Source: Bacteroidota bacterium
Lineage (GTDB): Bacteria; Bacteroidota; Bacteroidia; Chitinophagales; Chitinophagaceae
Direction of reading: 5' to 3'
DNA length: 64,000 nucleotides
Assembly (NCBI GenBank): GCA_016868895.1
Contig: VGFK01000004.1
Coordinates: 1-64,000 of the forward strand
The position numbers were made by a program, and so were the translations under genes. Positions 8,403 to 17,825 of this stretch are shown piece after piece. Below the pieces are notes generated by a model that saw nothing but the letters and a program-made list of their open reading frames with translations, was not told the origin of the DNA and made no database searches. Position 1 is the first letter of the stretch. Each line of letters begins with the position of its first letter.

Positions 8403-9467
8403 ATGGCCACAAAAAAGACCAAGAAAAAAACTAAAAAAAGGACCGGATTAATTGGTGTTTTCGCCACGGTTCTAATCAGTCTGGTTCTATCGGGTCTGTC
8501 CTATTTTGTTTTCATTGGATCTTCCACCCAATTTATCGAAAAAGAAAAAGTATGGTACATTGCCTCAACCGATGACCGGGTTGCACTCCTCGATCAATTG
8601 CTGAAAGCGGATTTTAGTCCCTTTCACCAATCGATTTTTGGTTTATTAGCTCGGTCAACCGGCTACTACAATAACGTTCATGCAGGCAGGTACATTATTC
8701 ACCGTGGAAATTCAGTATTCACAATTTTCCGCAAACTACATGGCGGGAAACAGGATCCGGTTCGATTAACCATAAAAAAAATCCGAACCAGAACTCAACT
8801 GGCTGATTGGATTGGCATGCAGCTGGATTGTTCAAGCAAAGAACTATTGGATCTCCTCAATAACGATGATTCCCTTCAGCCATTTGGAGTCAATGCGGAA
8901 AGCGCTATGTCGCTTATCCATCCCAATACGTACGATATTTACTGGACTACATCAGCAAAAGGCTTTTTGGAAAGAATGAAAAAAGAGTCAGACCGCTTTT
9001 GGAACAGTCAACGCCGGGCAGCACTCGAGCGCATAGGACTCTCCACCGTTGAAGCTGTAACACTGGCATCCATCATTGAAGAAGAGACCAATGAGCATTT
9101 TGAAAAGCCGCTAATGGCCAGTGTATATATGAATCGGATTCGATTGGGTATGCCACTGGGAGCAGATCCCACGATCAAATTTGCATTGCATGACTTTAGC
9201 ATCCGGAGGGTGACCTTAGGTCATATTGCAGCAAGTGCTGCTTCGCCCTACAATACCTATAAACGAAAAGGACTGCCTCCGGGTCCAATCTGTACACCAT
9301 CCGCTGTTTCCATTGATGCAGTGCTGGAGGGGAAAACCTCCAACTATTTGTATTTTTGTGCAAAGCCTGATTTTTCGGGAGCGCATAATTTTGCCGCAAC
9401 CGCAAAACAGCATTTTGAAAATGCCCGCAACTACCGAAAGGCGTTGGACAGCCTCGGTATTCAATGA
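8403..9467 (+). CDS. mltG: Endolytic murein transglycosylase MltG
   Basis: MltG cleaves nascent glycan strands and is thought to terminate peptidoglycan chains. The 354 residues contain a lysine-rich cytoplasmic start (KKTKKKTKKR), one membrane anchor (~18-40), and the YceG catalytic domain. The catalytic glutamate lies in ASIIEEETN, followed by MASVYMNRIRLGMPLGADPTIKFAL and SPYNTYKRKGLPPGPI, all diagnostic. The gene follows the secG terminator. The BrkB-family gene starts 7 bp after its stop. Confidence 0.94.
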   Translation: MATKKTKKKTKKRTGLIGVFATVLISLVLSGLSYFVFIGSSTQFIEKEKVWYIASTDDRVALLDQLLKADFSPFHQSIFGLLARSTGYYNNVHAGRYIIHRGNSVFTIFRKLHGGKQDPVRLTIKKIRTRTQLADWIGMQLDCSSKELLDLLNNDDSLQPFGVNAESAMSLIHPNTYDIYWTTSAKGFLERMKKESDRFWNSQRRAALERIGLSTVEAVTLASIIEEETNEHFEKPLMASVYMNRIRLGMPLGADPTIKFALHDFSIRRVTLGHIAASAASPYNTYKRKGLPPGPICTPSAVSIDAVLEGKTSNYLYFCAKPDFSGAHNFAATAKQHFENARNYRKALDSLGIQ

Positions 9468-9474
9468 TTCAATC

Positions 9475-10425
9475 ATGATTAAACTCCAGCGAATCATCCT
9501 CGAAACCAAACCGGTTCAAGCGATCATTCACTGGTCCAAACAATTGCGGCTGCCAGGATTCGAAGGAATACCCCTGTACGATGTTGTTCTTTTTTTTCTC
9601 AAGCAAACCCAGCAGATTGGACTCAATGAGCGGGCGGCATCAATTGCATTCAACTTTCTGATGGCTGTACCCCCACTGCTGATCTTTTTGTTCACATTCC
9701 TTTCTTATATCCCTGGTTCAAAAAGCCTGTATGCGGAAATTTTGGTTTTACTGTTCACGATCATACCGGATGATCGTACCTATTCCATGATTAAACAGGT
9801 GCTGGATGATTTCTTCAATGCTGGAACAGGGACACTTTCATTTGGTCTCCTTTTGGCCATTTATTTCTCCTCTAACGCTACATTGACAATCATGCGAACG
9901 TTTCGAAAGTCCATGCTGCACATTGAAGTGGAAAACAGAAACTTTTTAGAAATTCGTTGGAGTGCCATCCAGCTCACCATGCTCATCATCTTCTTGGTCA
10001 TAGCTACCATATTGATCATGTTGACACAGACCATATTTTTTAAGTGGCTGACGGCATCACTGGATATCAAAGCAGGTGCAGCTGCCTTTCTTTTTAATCT
10101 CGCTCAAATTTCCATTACATTTTTATTGATTTATTTATCAATTGGATTGATATACCGCTACGCCCCGCATGTGCAAAAAAAATGGAGCATTGCCAGTCCC
10201 GGAACTCTTTTAGCCACTCTGCTCATCATCGCCTTTACGTATCTGTTTTCGTACTGGGTAAACAATATCTCTTCCTATAATAAAATCTATGGTTCACTGG
10301 GCAGTATACTGATCCTGATGTTTTTGGTTTTTTTCAATTCCCTGGTCTTGCTCATTGGATTTGAATTAAATGTGAGCATCAATTCGCTCAAAGCCATTTC
10401 ACAAAAACGAACATCATCACCATGA
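9475..10425 (+). CDS. YihY/virulence factor BrkB family membrane protein
   Basis: I place the start at the ATG at 9475. Longer in-frame readings from 9226 overlap mltG and encode no family sequence. The 316 residues include family hallmarks: NERAASIAFNFLMAVPPLLIFLFTFL, then TGTLSFGLLLAIYFSSNATLTIMRTF, and late helices ending FFNSLVLLIGFELN. About six membrane segments are visible. The family is often annotated as RNase BN, which is wrong. Its true role, possibly transport, is unknown. The last codons overlap the creatininase gene by 4 bp (ATGA). Confidence 0.87.
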   Translation: MIKLQRIILETKPVQAIIHWSKQLRLPGFEGIPLYDVVLFFLKQTQQIGLNERAASIAFNFLMAVPPLLIFLFTFLSYIPGSKSLYAEILVLLFTIIPDDRTYSMIKQVLDDFFNAGTGTLSFGLLLAIYFSSNATLTIMRTFRKSMLHIEVENRNFLEIRWSAIQLTMLIIFLVIATILIMLTQTIFFKWLTASLDIKAGAAAFLFNLAQISITFLLIYLSIGLIYRYAPHVQKKWSIASPGTLLATLLIIAFTYLFSYWVNNISSYNKIYGSLGSILILMFLVFFNSLVLLIGFELNVSINSLKAISQKRTSSP

Positions 10426-11195
10426 ATAATCAACCTCGTCCTTTTGTATTGGCAGAAACCAATTACAAAGAAATTGTTCAACACAAATTTGACATAGCCG
10501 TTCTTCCCTGGGGTGCCACAGAGGCCCATAATTATCATCTTCCCTATGGAACGGACAATTATCAGGTCGATCATATCGCGTATACATCTGCTGAAAAAGC
10601 ATGGAAAAAGGGAACAAAGGTATTGGTCATGCCCACCATACCCTTTGGGGTAAACACAGGTCAGTTGGACGTCCCTTTTTGCATCAATATGAACCCTTCT
10701 ACCCAACTGAGCATTCTCTTGGATGTATGCGATGTGTTGGTTAGGCACAACATAACAAAGCTGGTGATCCTCAATGGTCACGGAGCCAATAATTTTGTTG
10801 CCATGATTCGGGAGTTAGCGGGTAAGTTCCCGAACCTTTTTGTCTGTGTAGTCAACTGGTTTACTTCCCATCAGCGCACCGGAATTTTTGTCAACAAGGG
10901 AGATCATGCTGACGAAATGGAGACCAGTGTCATGATGCACCTTCATCCAGAAATTCTGCTTCCCTTGTCCACCGCCGGTGATGGTGCAACCCGTTCCTTT
11001 TCACCTCAAGCGTTTAAAGAAGGATGGGCATGGGCCCAACGTCCCTGGTCGCTGATCTCCAACGACACCGGATCAGGAGATCCAGCCTTGGCCACTCCAG
11101 AAAAAGGAAAAGAATTCACGGATAAATGCTCCAGTGCAATTGCTGATCTGTTTTGTGATCTAGACAAAAAAAGAATTGAGGAAATCCTATCATGA
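10422..11195 (+). CDS. Creatininase-family amidohydrolase
   Basis: This 257-residue enzyme belongs to the creatinine amidohydrolase family. These are metal-dependent hydrolases that include creatininase and the FAPy deformylase ArfB. Metal ligands are visible in GATEAHNYHLPYGTD (E34, H36, D45), LNGHGANN and ADEMETS. The true substrate is uncertain, since family members differ widely. It overlaps both the upstream BrkB-family gene and the downstream TonB receptor by 4 bp. It is therefore co-translated with an outer-membrane importer, which suggests action on an imported small molecule or its amide. Confidence 0.87.
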   Translation: MNNQPRPFVLAETNYKEIVQHKFDIAVLPWGATEAHNYHLPYGTDNYQVDHIAYTSAEKAWKKGTKVLVMPTIPFGVNTGQLDVPFCINMNPSTQLSILLDVCDVLVRHNITKLVILNGHGANNFVAMIRELAGKFPNLFVCVVNWFTSHQRTGIFVNKGDHADEMETSVMMHLHPEILLPLSTAGDGATRSFSPQAFKEGWAWAQRPWSLISNDTGSGDPALATPEKGKEFTDKCSSAIADLFCDLDKKRIEEILS

Positions 11196-13558
11196 AAACA
11201 TTAGAACTGACCAGTTTTATCACGCTTCTTCTCATCAGTTTTACCGTTAGCTCGTTCGCACAGGAAAAAAATAGGCTTAGAATTATAGTGAAAGCGGAAA
11301 ATGGAGCCCCCATTGCTCAACCCGAATCTAGCGTCATCAATGAAGTATTTGTAGCCGACAAAACGAAGACGGATACCCTGGTGTATACAAACATTCCCAA
11401 AGGTCGTTACGAAATTCTCATCAGCGCAAAAGGATACAGCACACACCTGATGGGCATAACGATTGCACATTCGATGGACACGGTGATTAACCTCTCACCC
11501 GCATATCAGCAATTGAGTGCTATTGTTGTGCGTGCTGAAAAAGTAAACAGCCCCTGGATTAAATCCCCTCAATCCATAACGGTGCTGAATGCAAAAACCA
11601 TTGAGTCGGCGCGCATTTGGTCAACAGATGACATCAACCGTCTCTCTCCTAATTTGTCGATGGCACAATCTGGCGATAATCGTACGGTTACCGGAATGAG
11701 GGGCATTGTAACAACTTCCTATGAACAGGCTGTTGCGACCTACATTGATGGCGTGGCGCAATTCAATCTGGATACCTATATTCCAATGGTCAATGAAATT
11801 GAGAGCATTGAACTCATTCGTGGAAATCAAGGAACCTTGTATGGTAGAAATGCCCTTGGAGGCATCGTCAATATCACTACGCGACAACCAACCAACAAAA
11901 CATCTGCATTTGCCGATGTACAGGTTGGAAATTATGGACTGACACGCTTGAGCCTAGGGACTTCATTGCCGGTTATCAACAACAAATTGTTTACACGGAT
12001 TTCATTGATACGTGAATCCAGAAATGGATTTTACACCAATGAATTCACAGGGAAATCGTTCGATGACCAAACCCAATACAGCATTGACGCGCAGCTGAAA
12101 TTCCTGATCACTCAACAGTCGTCTTTGCAACTGCTGTATAAGCGGTATCAATCAACCAATGCAGGTGCATTCCCGCTGGTCGGTGACCCGAAAGCTGTCT
12201 TTGAACAGCCCTACCGGCTTTCGCAAAATAATATTGCAGACATGAATGATCAAATTGAAAATACGAGTGTTGTGTACCAGTATAAGGGGCAACAATCGGA
12301 TTTCACACTGCAATTATCCTATCAACAGAATTACAGGTATTACTCCAATTCGCTTGACGCCGACTTTTCACCCGCTGCAATCGTTTCGGTGTTCAACAAT
12401 TATGGTAAATCCTTCAATACCAATCGCGTTTTTACTCACGAAGCACGATGGAATTCAAAGCCATCCCAAAATCCCATGAGCATAAGCTGGCTAACCGGCG
12501 TGTATCAATTTTCTCAATACAGTCCCACTAAACAAGCCATTACCTTTGGTGCCGATGCCGGACTGATTGGTTTACAGGATACCGACTTTTCTTTGATCTC
12601 AAAGAATCTGAGCAGGAACAATGGATTTGCTGCATTTGGTCACCTTACAGCGCCCATTACAGCACAGCTGCACATCAAAGCCGGTCTCCGATGGGATCGT
12701 GAAAACCGCATGCTCACCATTGGCTCCCAATATGAAAAACAGCCAGGAGATCCCTTCACCATTGTTGCCGACTCCACTGGTCGAACACGCTACAGCGCAC
12801 TTTCTCCTAAACTGGTACTCGAATATGCACCCCAAGATCAACAACTGCTGTATATCAGTTATACGCGCGGATTCAGGAGCGGTGGACTCACTCCAATTGG
12901 TTCCGATCCTTCCCAAATACCCCTGGTACCCTATTCCCCAGAATTTTCCTACACGGCTGAGCTGGGCTGGAAAGCAACGTCCAAAAGCAAGCGATTGGCC
13001 TACGCTGCAAGTGTCTTCTTGAACCAGCTCACTAATATTCAAACCTCTGTTTTACTGATACCCGATGGGGTGACCTTGGTTAGAAATGCTGGGCGACTCC
13101 AATCAATTGGTGCGGAATGGGAATTGACCACAAAACTTTCCAGAAAAGTTGAACTCATCTACAACGGTGGCACCACGCATGCAACCTTTCGGTCGTTGAA
13201 ATCGGTGAGCAATGGACAAGAAATTGATTTAACCGGTAAACGACAAATCTATACTCCTCAAATCACCCAATTACTGGCCATCCAATGGGAACCTGCTTTA
13301 AAGAAGGGGAACCTGTTGTGGCGCATTGAACTGCAACATACCGGGAAGCAATACTTTGATTTAGCCAATACAATTGCTCAGTCCGGTTATGCACTGGTCA
13401 ATACCCGATTGAGTTATTCGTTTGGAAAATGGCAAATGAGCATTTGGGGAAGAAACCTTCTGGGAGCAAAGTACATCGCGTACGCCTATGATTTTGGAGC
13501 TGCCCATTTGGGGCGACCACGAACAATTGGAGCTGGGTTACGCTTCAGCCTCCAATAA
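11192..13558 (+). CDS. TonB-dependent outer-membrane receptor
   Basis: This 788-residue receptor has a signal peptide (1-24, ending SSFAQ). A CarboxypepD_reg-like beta domain (~27-105) comes next. The plug domain includes TGMRGIVTT and the signature IELIRGNQGTLYGRNALGG, and a 22-strand barrel ends in GAGLRFSLQ. It looks more like single-component siderophore or small-ligand receptors than SusC, since no SusD gene is adjacent. Ligand unknown. Its start overlaps the creatininase-family gene (ATGA). Its 3' end overlaps the convergent epimerase gene by 21 bp. Confidence 0.92.
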   Translation: MKTLELTSFITLLLISFTVSSFAQEKNRLRIIVKAENGAPIAQPESSVINEVFVADKTKTDTLVYTNIPKGRYEILISAKGYSTHLMGITIAHSMDTVINLSPAYQQLSAIVVRAEKVNSPWIKSPQSITVLNAKTIESARIWSTDDINRLSPNLSMAQSGDNRTVTGMRGIVTTSYEQAVATYIDGVAQFNLDTYIPMVNEIESIELIRGNQGTLYGRNALGGIVNITTRQPTNKTSAFADVQVGNYGLTRLSLGTSLPVINNKLFTRISLIRESRNGFYTNEFTGKSFDDQTQYSIDAQLKFLITQQSSLQLLYKRYQSTNAGAFPLVGDPKAVFEQPYRLSQNNIADMNDQIENTSVVYQYKGQQSDFTLQLSYQQNYRYYSNSLDADFSPAAIVSVFNNYGKSFNTNRVFTHEARWNSKPSQNPMSISWLTGVYQFSQYSPTKQAITFGADAGLIGLQDTDFSLISKNLSRNNGFAAFGHLTAPITAQLHIKAGLRWDRENRMLTIGSQYEKQPGDPFTIVADSTGRTRYSALSPKLVLEYAPQDQQLLYISYTRGFRSGGLTPIGSDPSQIPLVPYSPEFSYTAELGWKATSKSKRLAYAASVFLNQLTNIQTSVLLIPDGVTLVRNAGRLQSIGAEWELTTKLSRKVELIYNGGTTHATFRSLKSVSNGQEIDLTGKRQIYTPQITQLLAIQWEPALKKGNLLWRIELQHTGKQYFDLANTIAQSGYALVNTRLSYSFGKWQMSIWGRNLLGAKYIAYAYDFGAAHLGRPRTIGAGLRFSLQ

Positions 13559-14575
13559 TTCCTGAAACGGAACAATTCCGAGTCCGGGTTGATTTGAAGG
13601 GCAGGGAGCATGGTCCTCCCATTGAAGTCCACTGGCCAGATCCGAGGACAGCAATAAGGGGCCATCCGCATCCAGATAATCTGCCAAAGGAGCGATCTGC
13701 GCCATTGCAGCGGTTCCAATGCTGCTTTCATTCATGCACCCCAGCATCACGCTCATGTTCCGCTTTTTTGCATCTTTCATCATGGCAACTGCCGGTGTAA
13801 TTCCCCCACATTTTGTGAGTTTAACATTGATCCCCGAGAAGTTATCTTGGCACTTTTCAGTATCGGTTGGATGAACACAGGACTCATCGGCTATAATAGG
13901 TATTGCAGTGAGTTCCTTTAGTCTTCGTGAGGAAGCAAGATCTTCCTTTGCAAAAGGCTGTTCGATCAACTGGATGTTCAATGACTGTAGGACGGGTAGA
14001 ATGGTGAGGGCCTGTTCATATGTCCACCCGGCATTGGCATCTATGCGCAACAGTGCATCGGTCTCATTTCTCAAAGCGATGAGAACATCCAAATCATCAG
14101 GAGTACCTACTTTGATTTTGTAGGCCGGGGCGGCATGCGACCTCAGCTTTTGGATCATGTTTTCTTTTGTATCGATGCCAATGGTATAATCGCTTTGCGG
14201 GGTAGAAGATACATGGAGCGATAGCAGATCATATATCGGTTTTCTGTTCATTTTCCCATAGAGGTCCCACCCTGCCATATCCAGTGCACATACCAAGAAT
14301 GAATTTTTGGGAAACAAGTGATGAAGAAAATGCCAAAAGCGAGGCGGATCCATGAATGCAAATGACTCAATAAAGTTGATTTTGGAGAATAGGTCTCTCT
14401 TCATATCTGCAGTGGATATGCCATAGTAGGAAATTGCTGGAGCTTCGCCATAGCCTTTTATGCCTCTCCATTCCAATTCAACGATAAACGTATCTTGATG
14501 TGTTTTTGTCCCTTTGGAAATCGTGAATGGTTGATGAAAAGGAAGTTGACGTTCCCAGCAGCGGACTTTCATCAT
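13538..14575 (-). CDS. Dipeptide epimerase, enolase superfamily
   Basis: This 345-residue protein is of the muconate-lactonising subgroup. The K-x-K catalytic pair is K153/K155 (YKIKVG). Metal ligands are D179 (RIDANAGW), E205 (IEQPF) and D230 (ADES), and the second base lysine lies in INVKLTKCGG. These fit L-Ala-D/L-Glu (or related dipeptide) epimerases used to recycle cell-wall peptides. Sequence alone cannot fix the dipeptide. It overlaps the upstream glucanotransferase by 4 bp (ATGA) and converges on the TonB receptor. L-fuconate dehydratase has a related fold, but this protein lacks that family's look. Confidence 0.87.
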   Translation of the reverse strand: MMKVRCWERQLPFHQPFTISKGTKTHQDTFIVELEWRGIKGYGEAPAISYYGISTADMKRDLFSKINFIESFAFMDPPRFWHFLHHLFPKNSFLVCALDMAGWDLYGKMNRKPIYDLLSLHVSSTPQSDYTIGIDTKENMIQKLRSHAAPAYKIKVGTPDDLDVLIALRNETDALLRIDANAGWTYEQALTILPVLQSLNIQLIEQPFAKEDLASSRRLKELTAIPIIADESCVHPTDTEKCQDNFSGINVKLTKCGGITPAVAMMKDAKKRNMSVMLGCMNESSIGTAAMAQIAPLADYLDADGPLLLSSDLASGLQWEDHAPCPSNQPGLGIVPFQELLEAEA

Positions 14576-17262
14576 GAGCGGGAGCTTGATTGTATCAACT
14601 CACGCACATGGGAATTGAATGTTGGATGATTCATTAGATCTTCGATGGATAGATGCATGCGATATCCCCAAAAATGCTTTGCATCTCCCGGAACATTGAT
14701 GCGCTCTTTGACCGGATCGCACACGCGCAGGGATTCATCGATTCCCAACAGATCCTGCAACTGGAATACCGACCACATCGCGGTAGAATCAAGATGCTGA
14801 CGAATGATTGCTTCCACGATCTCTCCCGAGGCTTGTGCTGGTGAATTTCCCGTCGCGTGCAATGCGTGATGATAAAACGATTCAGTTTGAATAGGATTTT
14901 CGGTCCACCATTCCCGTACCGTACTCATATCATGGGTAGAAGGAGTTACCACACTCAAATAAGGTGCGTGAGAAGGATCAAAAAATTGAATGCCGGATGT
15001 TTTGGGCATCCGCTGAACTTCCATGCTCAACATGCCCATTCGGGTCATGACTTCCGGCACTGCACGGGGAACCATACCCAGGTCCTCTCCGCAAATCAAC
15101 ACTTTTGTACACTTTTTGAGTGCAGGAAGTTTTTCCATTCCTTCCTTTTTCCACAATTCCTCTTGCCGGCGATAAAAATAGTCATTGTACAAATGAATAA
15201 GCCGATGTTGTGTTTGTTCATCCAAATACTTGAATGAGGATGTTTTATGTACATTGAAACGGAAATGATATCCATTGTTCTGGACATCATCTTTCCATAA
15301 AATGACATTGCTTGTCAAATCAAAAAGGGCTTGCTTCAGGCAACGATTTTCCATCGTATCATCCAATGAGGAGAAAACGCGTTCAATCTTCTGTTGCGAT
15401 GAAAAGGCATGAGCAAGTTGATACCCCCCCTTGCCAGTAGGTTCCAAAAAGTGCTTGATTTTTGCCTGGGCAGGTGCGCACATTTCACTGATGATGGCAT
15501 CAGTGATAAACGGTTTGCACAAGCGCTCTTCACCCACCCAACATTCATTGTAAATCAACTCCTGCTCTTGGATGGGGTGCGCAGGATAGAACCCGCCCAT
15601 TATCCCTTCTACAGCATCGTCAGGAATGGACCAGATTCTGAAAAATCCAAGGATATGATCTATGCGAAATGCATCAAAATAACTGGCCATTTGTGTAAAC
15701 CGTTGCTTCCACCAAGCATATCCGTCGGCTTTCATGCGTGACCAGTTGTAGGTAGGGAATCCCCAGTTTTGTCCAGATAGTGCAAAATCATCGGGGGGCG
15801 CTCCTGCTTGCTTGTTGAGGTGATAAAGTTCAGGTTGTGTCCAGGTGTCGGCACCGTGACGATGCACGCCGATTGCGATATCTCCCTTTAAGATTATGCC
15901 TAATCGATTGGCATAATCATGAGCTTCTTTAAGCTGGATGTGCAAGAAATACTGTACAAAAAAATGGATCGAGATTTGGTCACGTGTCTCCTCATCTTTT
16001 TCCATCAAATCGTTCATCAATTTTCTGGAAAACGCAAATGACTTTCCCCATTTTTCCCACTCATGCGTTCCGTTGGCATCCCGCAGATAGGCATACACAG
16101 CATAGGGAACCACCCAACTCCTGTTTTGCTCGAAGAAAGAAAGGTAGTCGTCATGACTGAATACTTCATCTTTCATAGTAGCATACAACACACTTAGGGC
16201 ATCCCACTTGATGCGCATGACTTCTTCATAATCCACCTGCTCTTTTTCATTCAATTGTTTCCCTTCTCGTGAGTGTGATGCGATGAGGGAGGCGTATTTC
16301 TTTCCCGCCACAGCATCGATGGAGAGATAGAGTGGATGCAACGCAAAAGCGGATATAGCAGCATAGGGATAAGAATCCAATCGCGTATGGGTAGAGGTGG
16401 TATCATTTACGGGAAGAATCTGAATCATGCGCAAGGAAGCTGCAGATGCCCAATCAGCCAACAACTGGATGTCGGTGAATTCACCTACTCCCCACCCAGA
16501 AGCACTGCGAAGACTGAATACCGGGATGGCCAGGCCTGCTCCCTTCCATTGAGGAGTGAGTTGGACAAACCCGTCTCGAACAAAATACTCCGATGCTTGC
16601 ATTGGACGAATAGGCACAAATGATCTATTCTTCCCCTCTTCGTATCGGATACCTTTTGTGATTTCCGATTGAATGCAATACTTGTATTCACATCCTGAAG
16701 ACATTGCTTCATAAGGCACATCAGCGAACCATTTTTTTCCATCATATTTCATTGGAAAGGGCGCCGACTGCAACCAATTACCCAGCAAGGGGTGATTACC
16801 GGTTATGACAACCGACTCATGCTTTTCCAATAAAGGAGCATTCACTTCAAAACGAACTGCATGTTGCGCAAGAGATGGCCGAAGGTCAATGGGACGTACA
16901 ACAGAAAAAATAGTGACAAAAGGAGTAGTATAAAAGGTAGTCTGGATAGCACCCGTATCGTTCCAGGAATCGATGATGCAACAATGGGTGCTAAATTCCG
17001 AAAGAGAACATCCCCGGATTCTACCCCAGTCTTCCAATACCGAACCGTCCTCCTCTATCAATACATAATGATAGCGGAACTCTTTTATCTGCTCAAGCAG
17101 GTCCTGCTGCAGCTGCATAGAACACGTCCAAAACTCTTCATTGAAGTAGTGCATAGAAAGCGCAGCAGATGGGATGGAATTGCCGATCGCAGGAATGTTT
17201 CCAACTATTCGTAGTCGCTGACCCGGACGGGTACTAAACCGGAGAAATATTTCAAGTTTCAT
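14572..17262 (-). CDS. malQ: 4-alpha-glucanotransferase with CBM20 domains
   Basis: The start is set at the second of two adjacent ATGs (17265, 17262), because the conserved sequence KLEIFLRFSTRPGQ begins there. The ~896-residue protein carries two N-terminal starch-binding CBM20-like domains (the second around ESVVITGNHPLLGNW). A GH77 catalytic domain follows, as in DPE2-type disproportionating enzymes. Catalytic residues show in FDAFRIDHILGFFRIW (nucleophile D), CGEDLG (acid/base E) and STHDMSTVREWW. It transfers maltosyl or glucan units in glycogen/maltose metabolism and has no signal peptide, so it is cytoplasmic. Confidence 0.93.
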   Translation of the reverse strand: MKLEIFLRFSTRPGQRLRIVGNIPAIGNSIPSAALSMHYFNEEFWTCSMQLQQDLLEQIKEFRYHYVLIEEDGSVLEDWGRIRGCSLSEFSTHCCIIDSWNDTGAIQTTFYTTPFVTIFSVVRPIDLRPSLAQHAVRFEVNAPLLEKHESVVITGNHPLLGNWLQSAPFPMKYDGKKWFADVPYEAMSSGCEYKYCIQSEITKGIRYEEGKNRSFVPIRPMQASEYFVRDGFVQLTPQWKGAGLAIPVFSLRSASGWGVGEFTDIQLLADWASAASLRMIQILPVNDTTSTHTRLDSYPYAAISAFALHPLYLSIDAVAGKKYASLIASHSREGKQLNEKEQVDYEEVMRIKWDALSVLYATMKDEVFSHDDYLSFFEQNRSWVVPYAVYAYLRDANGTHEWEKWGKSFAFSRKLMNDLMEKDEETRDQISIHFFVQYFLHIQLKEAHDYANRLGIILKGDIAIGVHRHGADTWTQPELYHLNKQAGAPPDDFALSGQNWGFPTYNWSRMKADGYAWWKQRFTQMASYFDAFRIDHILGFFRIWSIPDDAVEGIMGGFYPAHPIQEQELIYNECWVGEERLCKPFITDAIISEMCAPAQAKIKHFLEPTGKGGYQLAHAFSSQQKIERVFSSLDDTMENRCLKQALFDLTSNVILWKDDVQNNGYHFRFNVHKTSSFKYLDEQTQHRLIHLYNDYFYRRQEELWKKEGMEKLPALKKCTKVLICGEDLGMVPRAVPEVMTRMGMLSMEVQRMPKTSGIQFFDPSHAPYLSVVTPSTHDMSTVREWWTENPIQTESFYHHALHATGNSPAQASGEIVEAIIRQHLDSTAMWSVFQLQDLLGIDESLRVCDPVKERINVPGDAKHFWGYRMHLSIEDLMNHPTFNSHVRELIQSSSRS

Positions 17263-17352
17263 CATCCTCAACAGGATGAGCAATATACGCAAAAAAGAAT
17301 AATGTGTATAGTGCACACGTTAAAATATTTTATTGACATTGAAGGGATTAGA

Positions 17353-17384
17353 TTTCATTGAAATTTGATCGGGGTGTATATTTG
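17353..17384 (+). promoter_or_regulatory. Promoter of small membrane protein gene
   Basis: TATATTTG at 17377-17384 is a perfect -7 box. TTTC at 17353-17356, 20 nt upstream, approximates the -33 element TTTG. The ATG at 17401 lies 16 nt downstream. Confidence 0.55.
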
Positions 17385-17400
17385 CACAAATTTTATTGCT

Positions 17401-17550
17401 ATGACAAAGAGCCAAAAAAATACCTACTGGTTGTTGTTTTTTGCATCTCTGGCCCTTTCCGTTGCGGTTTACTTTTATCTGCCTGCACTCGTTTCGCTGA
17501 TGGTGGTTCCTGTTGTTACAACCTTTACCAAAGCATTGGACCTCATTTAA
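17401..17550 (+). CDS. Small hydrophobic membrane protein (49 aa)
   Basis: A good promoter 16 nt upstream leads directly into this ATG. A longer in-frame reading from 17365 would start inside the promoter and is rejected. The 49 residues are a short polar start (MTKSQKNT) followed by one or two hydrophobic segments (WLLFFASLALSVAVYFYLPA and VSLMVVPVVTTF). I do not recognise a family. The promoter and the clean membrane-protein pattern make it plausible that this is a real small protein of the inner membrane. Confidence 0.5.
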   Translation: MTKSQKNTYWLLFFASLALSVAVYFYLPALVSLMVVPVVTTFTKALDLI

Positions 17551-17581
17551 TTATCGTTTTCCTCGATTGATCTTTTGGGTT

Positions 17582-17692
17582 TATCTATCAAAATGATAGA
17601 TTACCGATTATTTGTTTGATTCAAAGTAACTTATTTAGATAATATCTATCAATATTGATTAATATCTATATTTACTGATATTATATCTATTA
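17582..17692 (+). repeat. TATCTAT repeat array with perfect inverted repeat
   Basis: This AT-rich stretch has four copies of TATCTAT (17582, 17643, 17663, 17684). The first forms a perfect inverted repeat, ATCTATCA-AAA-TGATAGAT (17583-17601). The second is followed by TCAATATTGA, itself a palindrome. Spacings of ~61, 20 and 21 bp place the last three on the same helix face. It lies upstream of the small secreted protein gene at 17826 and could be a regulator-binding array. No function is demonstrated. Confidence 0.5.
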
Positions 17693-17761
17693 AAATTGAT
17701 TTATTTTAGATTTTTTCAAATAAAATTAACATTTACAGGCTCTTTTTCAGGCAATCGTTCG

Positions 17762-17769
17762 TAAATTTG
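17762..17769 (+). promoter_or_regulatory. -7 box upstream of small secreted protein gene
   Basis: TAAATTTG is a perfect TAnnTTTG box. No TTTG is found at the expected -33 spacing, which would fit a promoter that needs an activator at the repeat array just upstream. The leader to the ATG at 17826 would be about 50 nt. Confidence 0.45.
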
Positions 17770-17825
17770 CGGCGTCGAACGGTGACACACAAACCTCACC
17801 AAAAGCACTACCTAAAATTTATTCT

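Noticed and set aside
9226-9474. N-terminal extension of the BrkB-family protein
   Set aside because: It overlaps mltG and adds 83 residues without family similarity. The ATG at 9475 directly follows the mltG stop.
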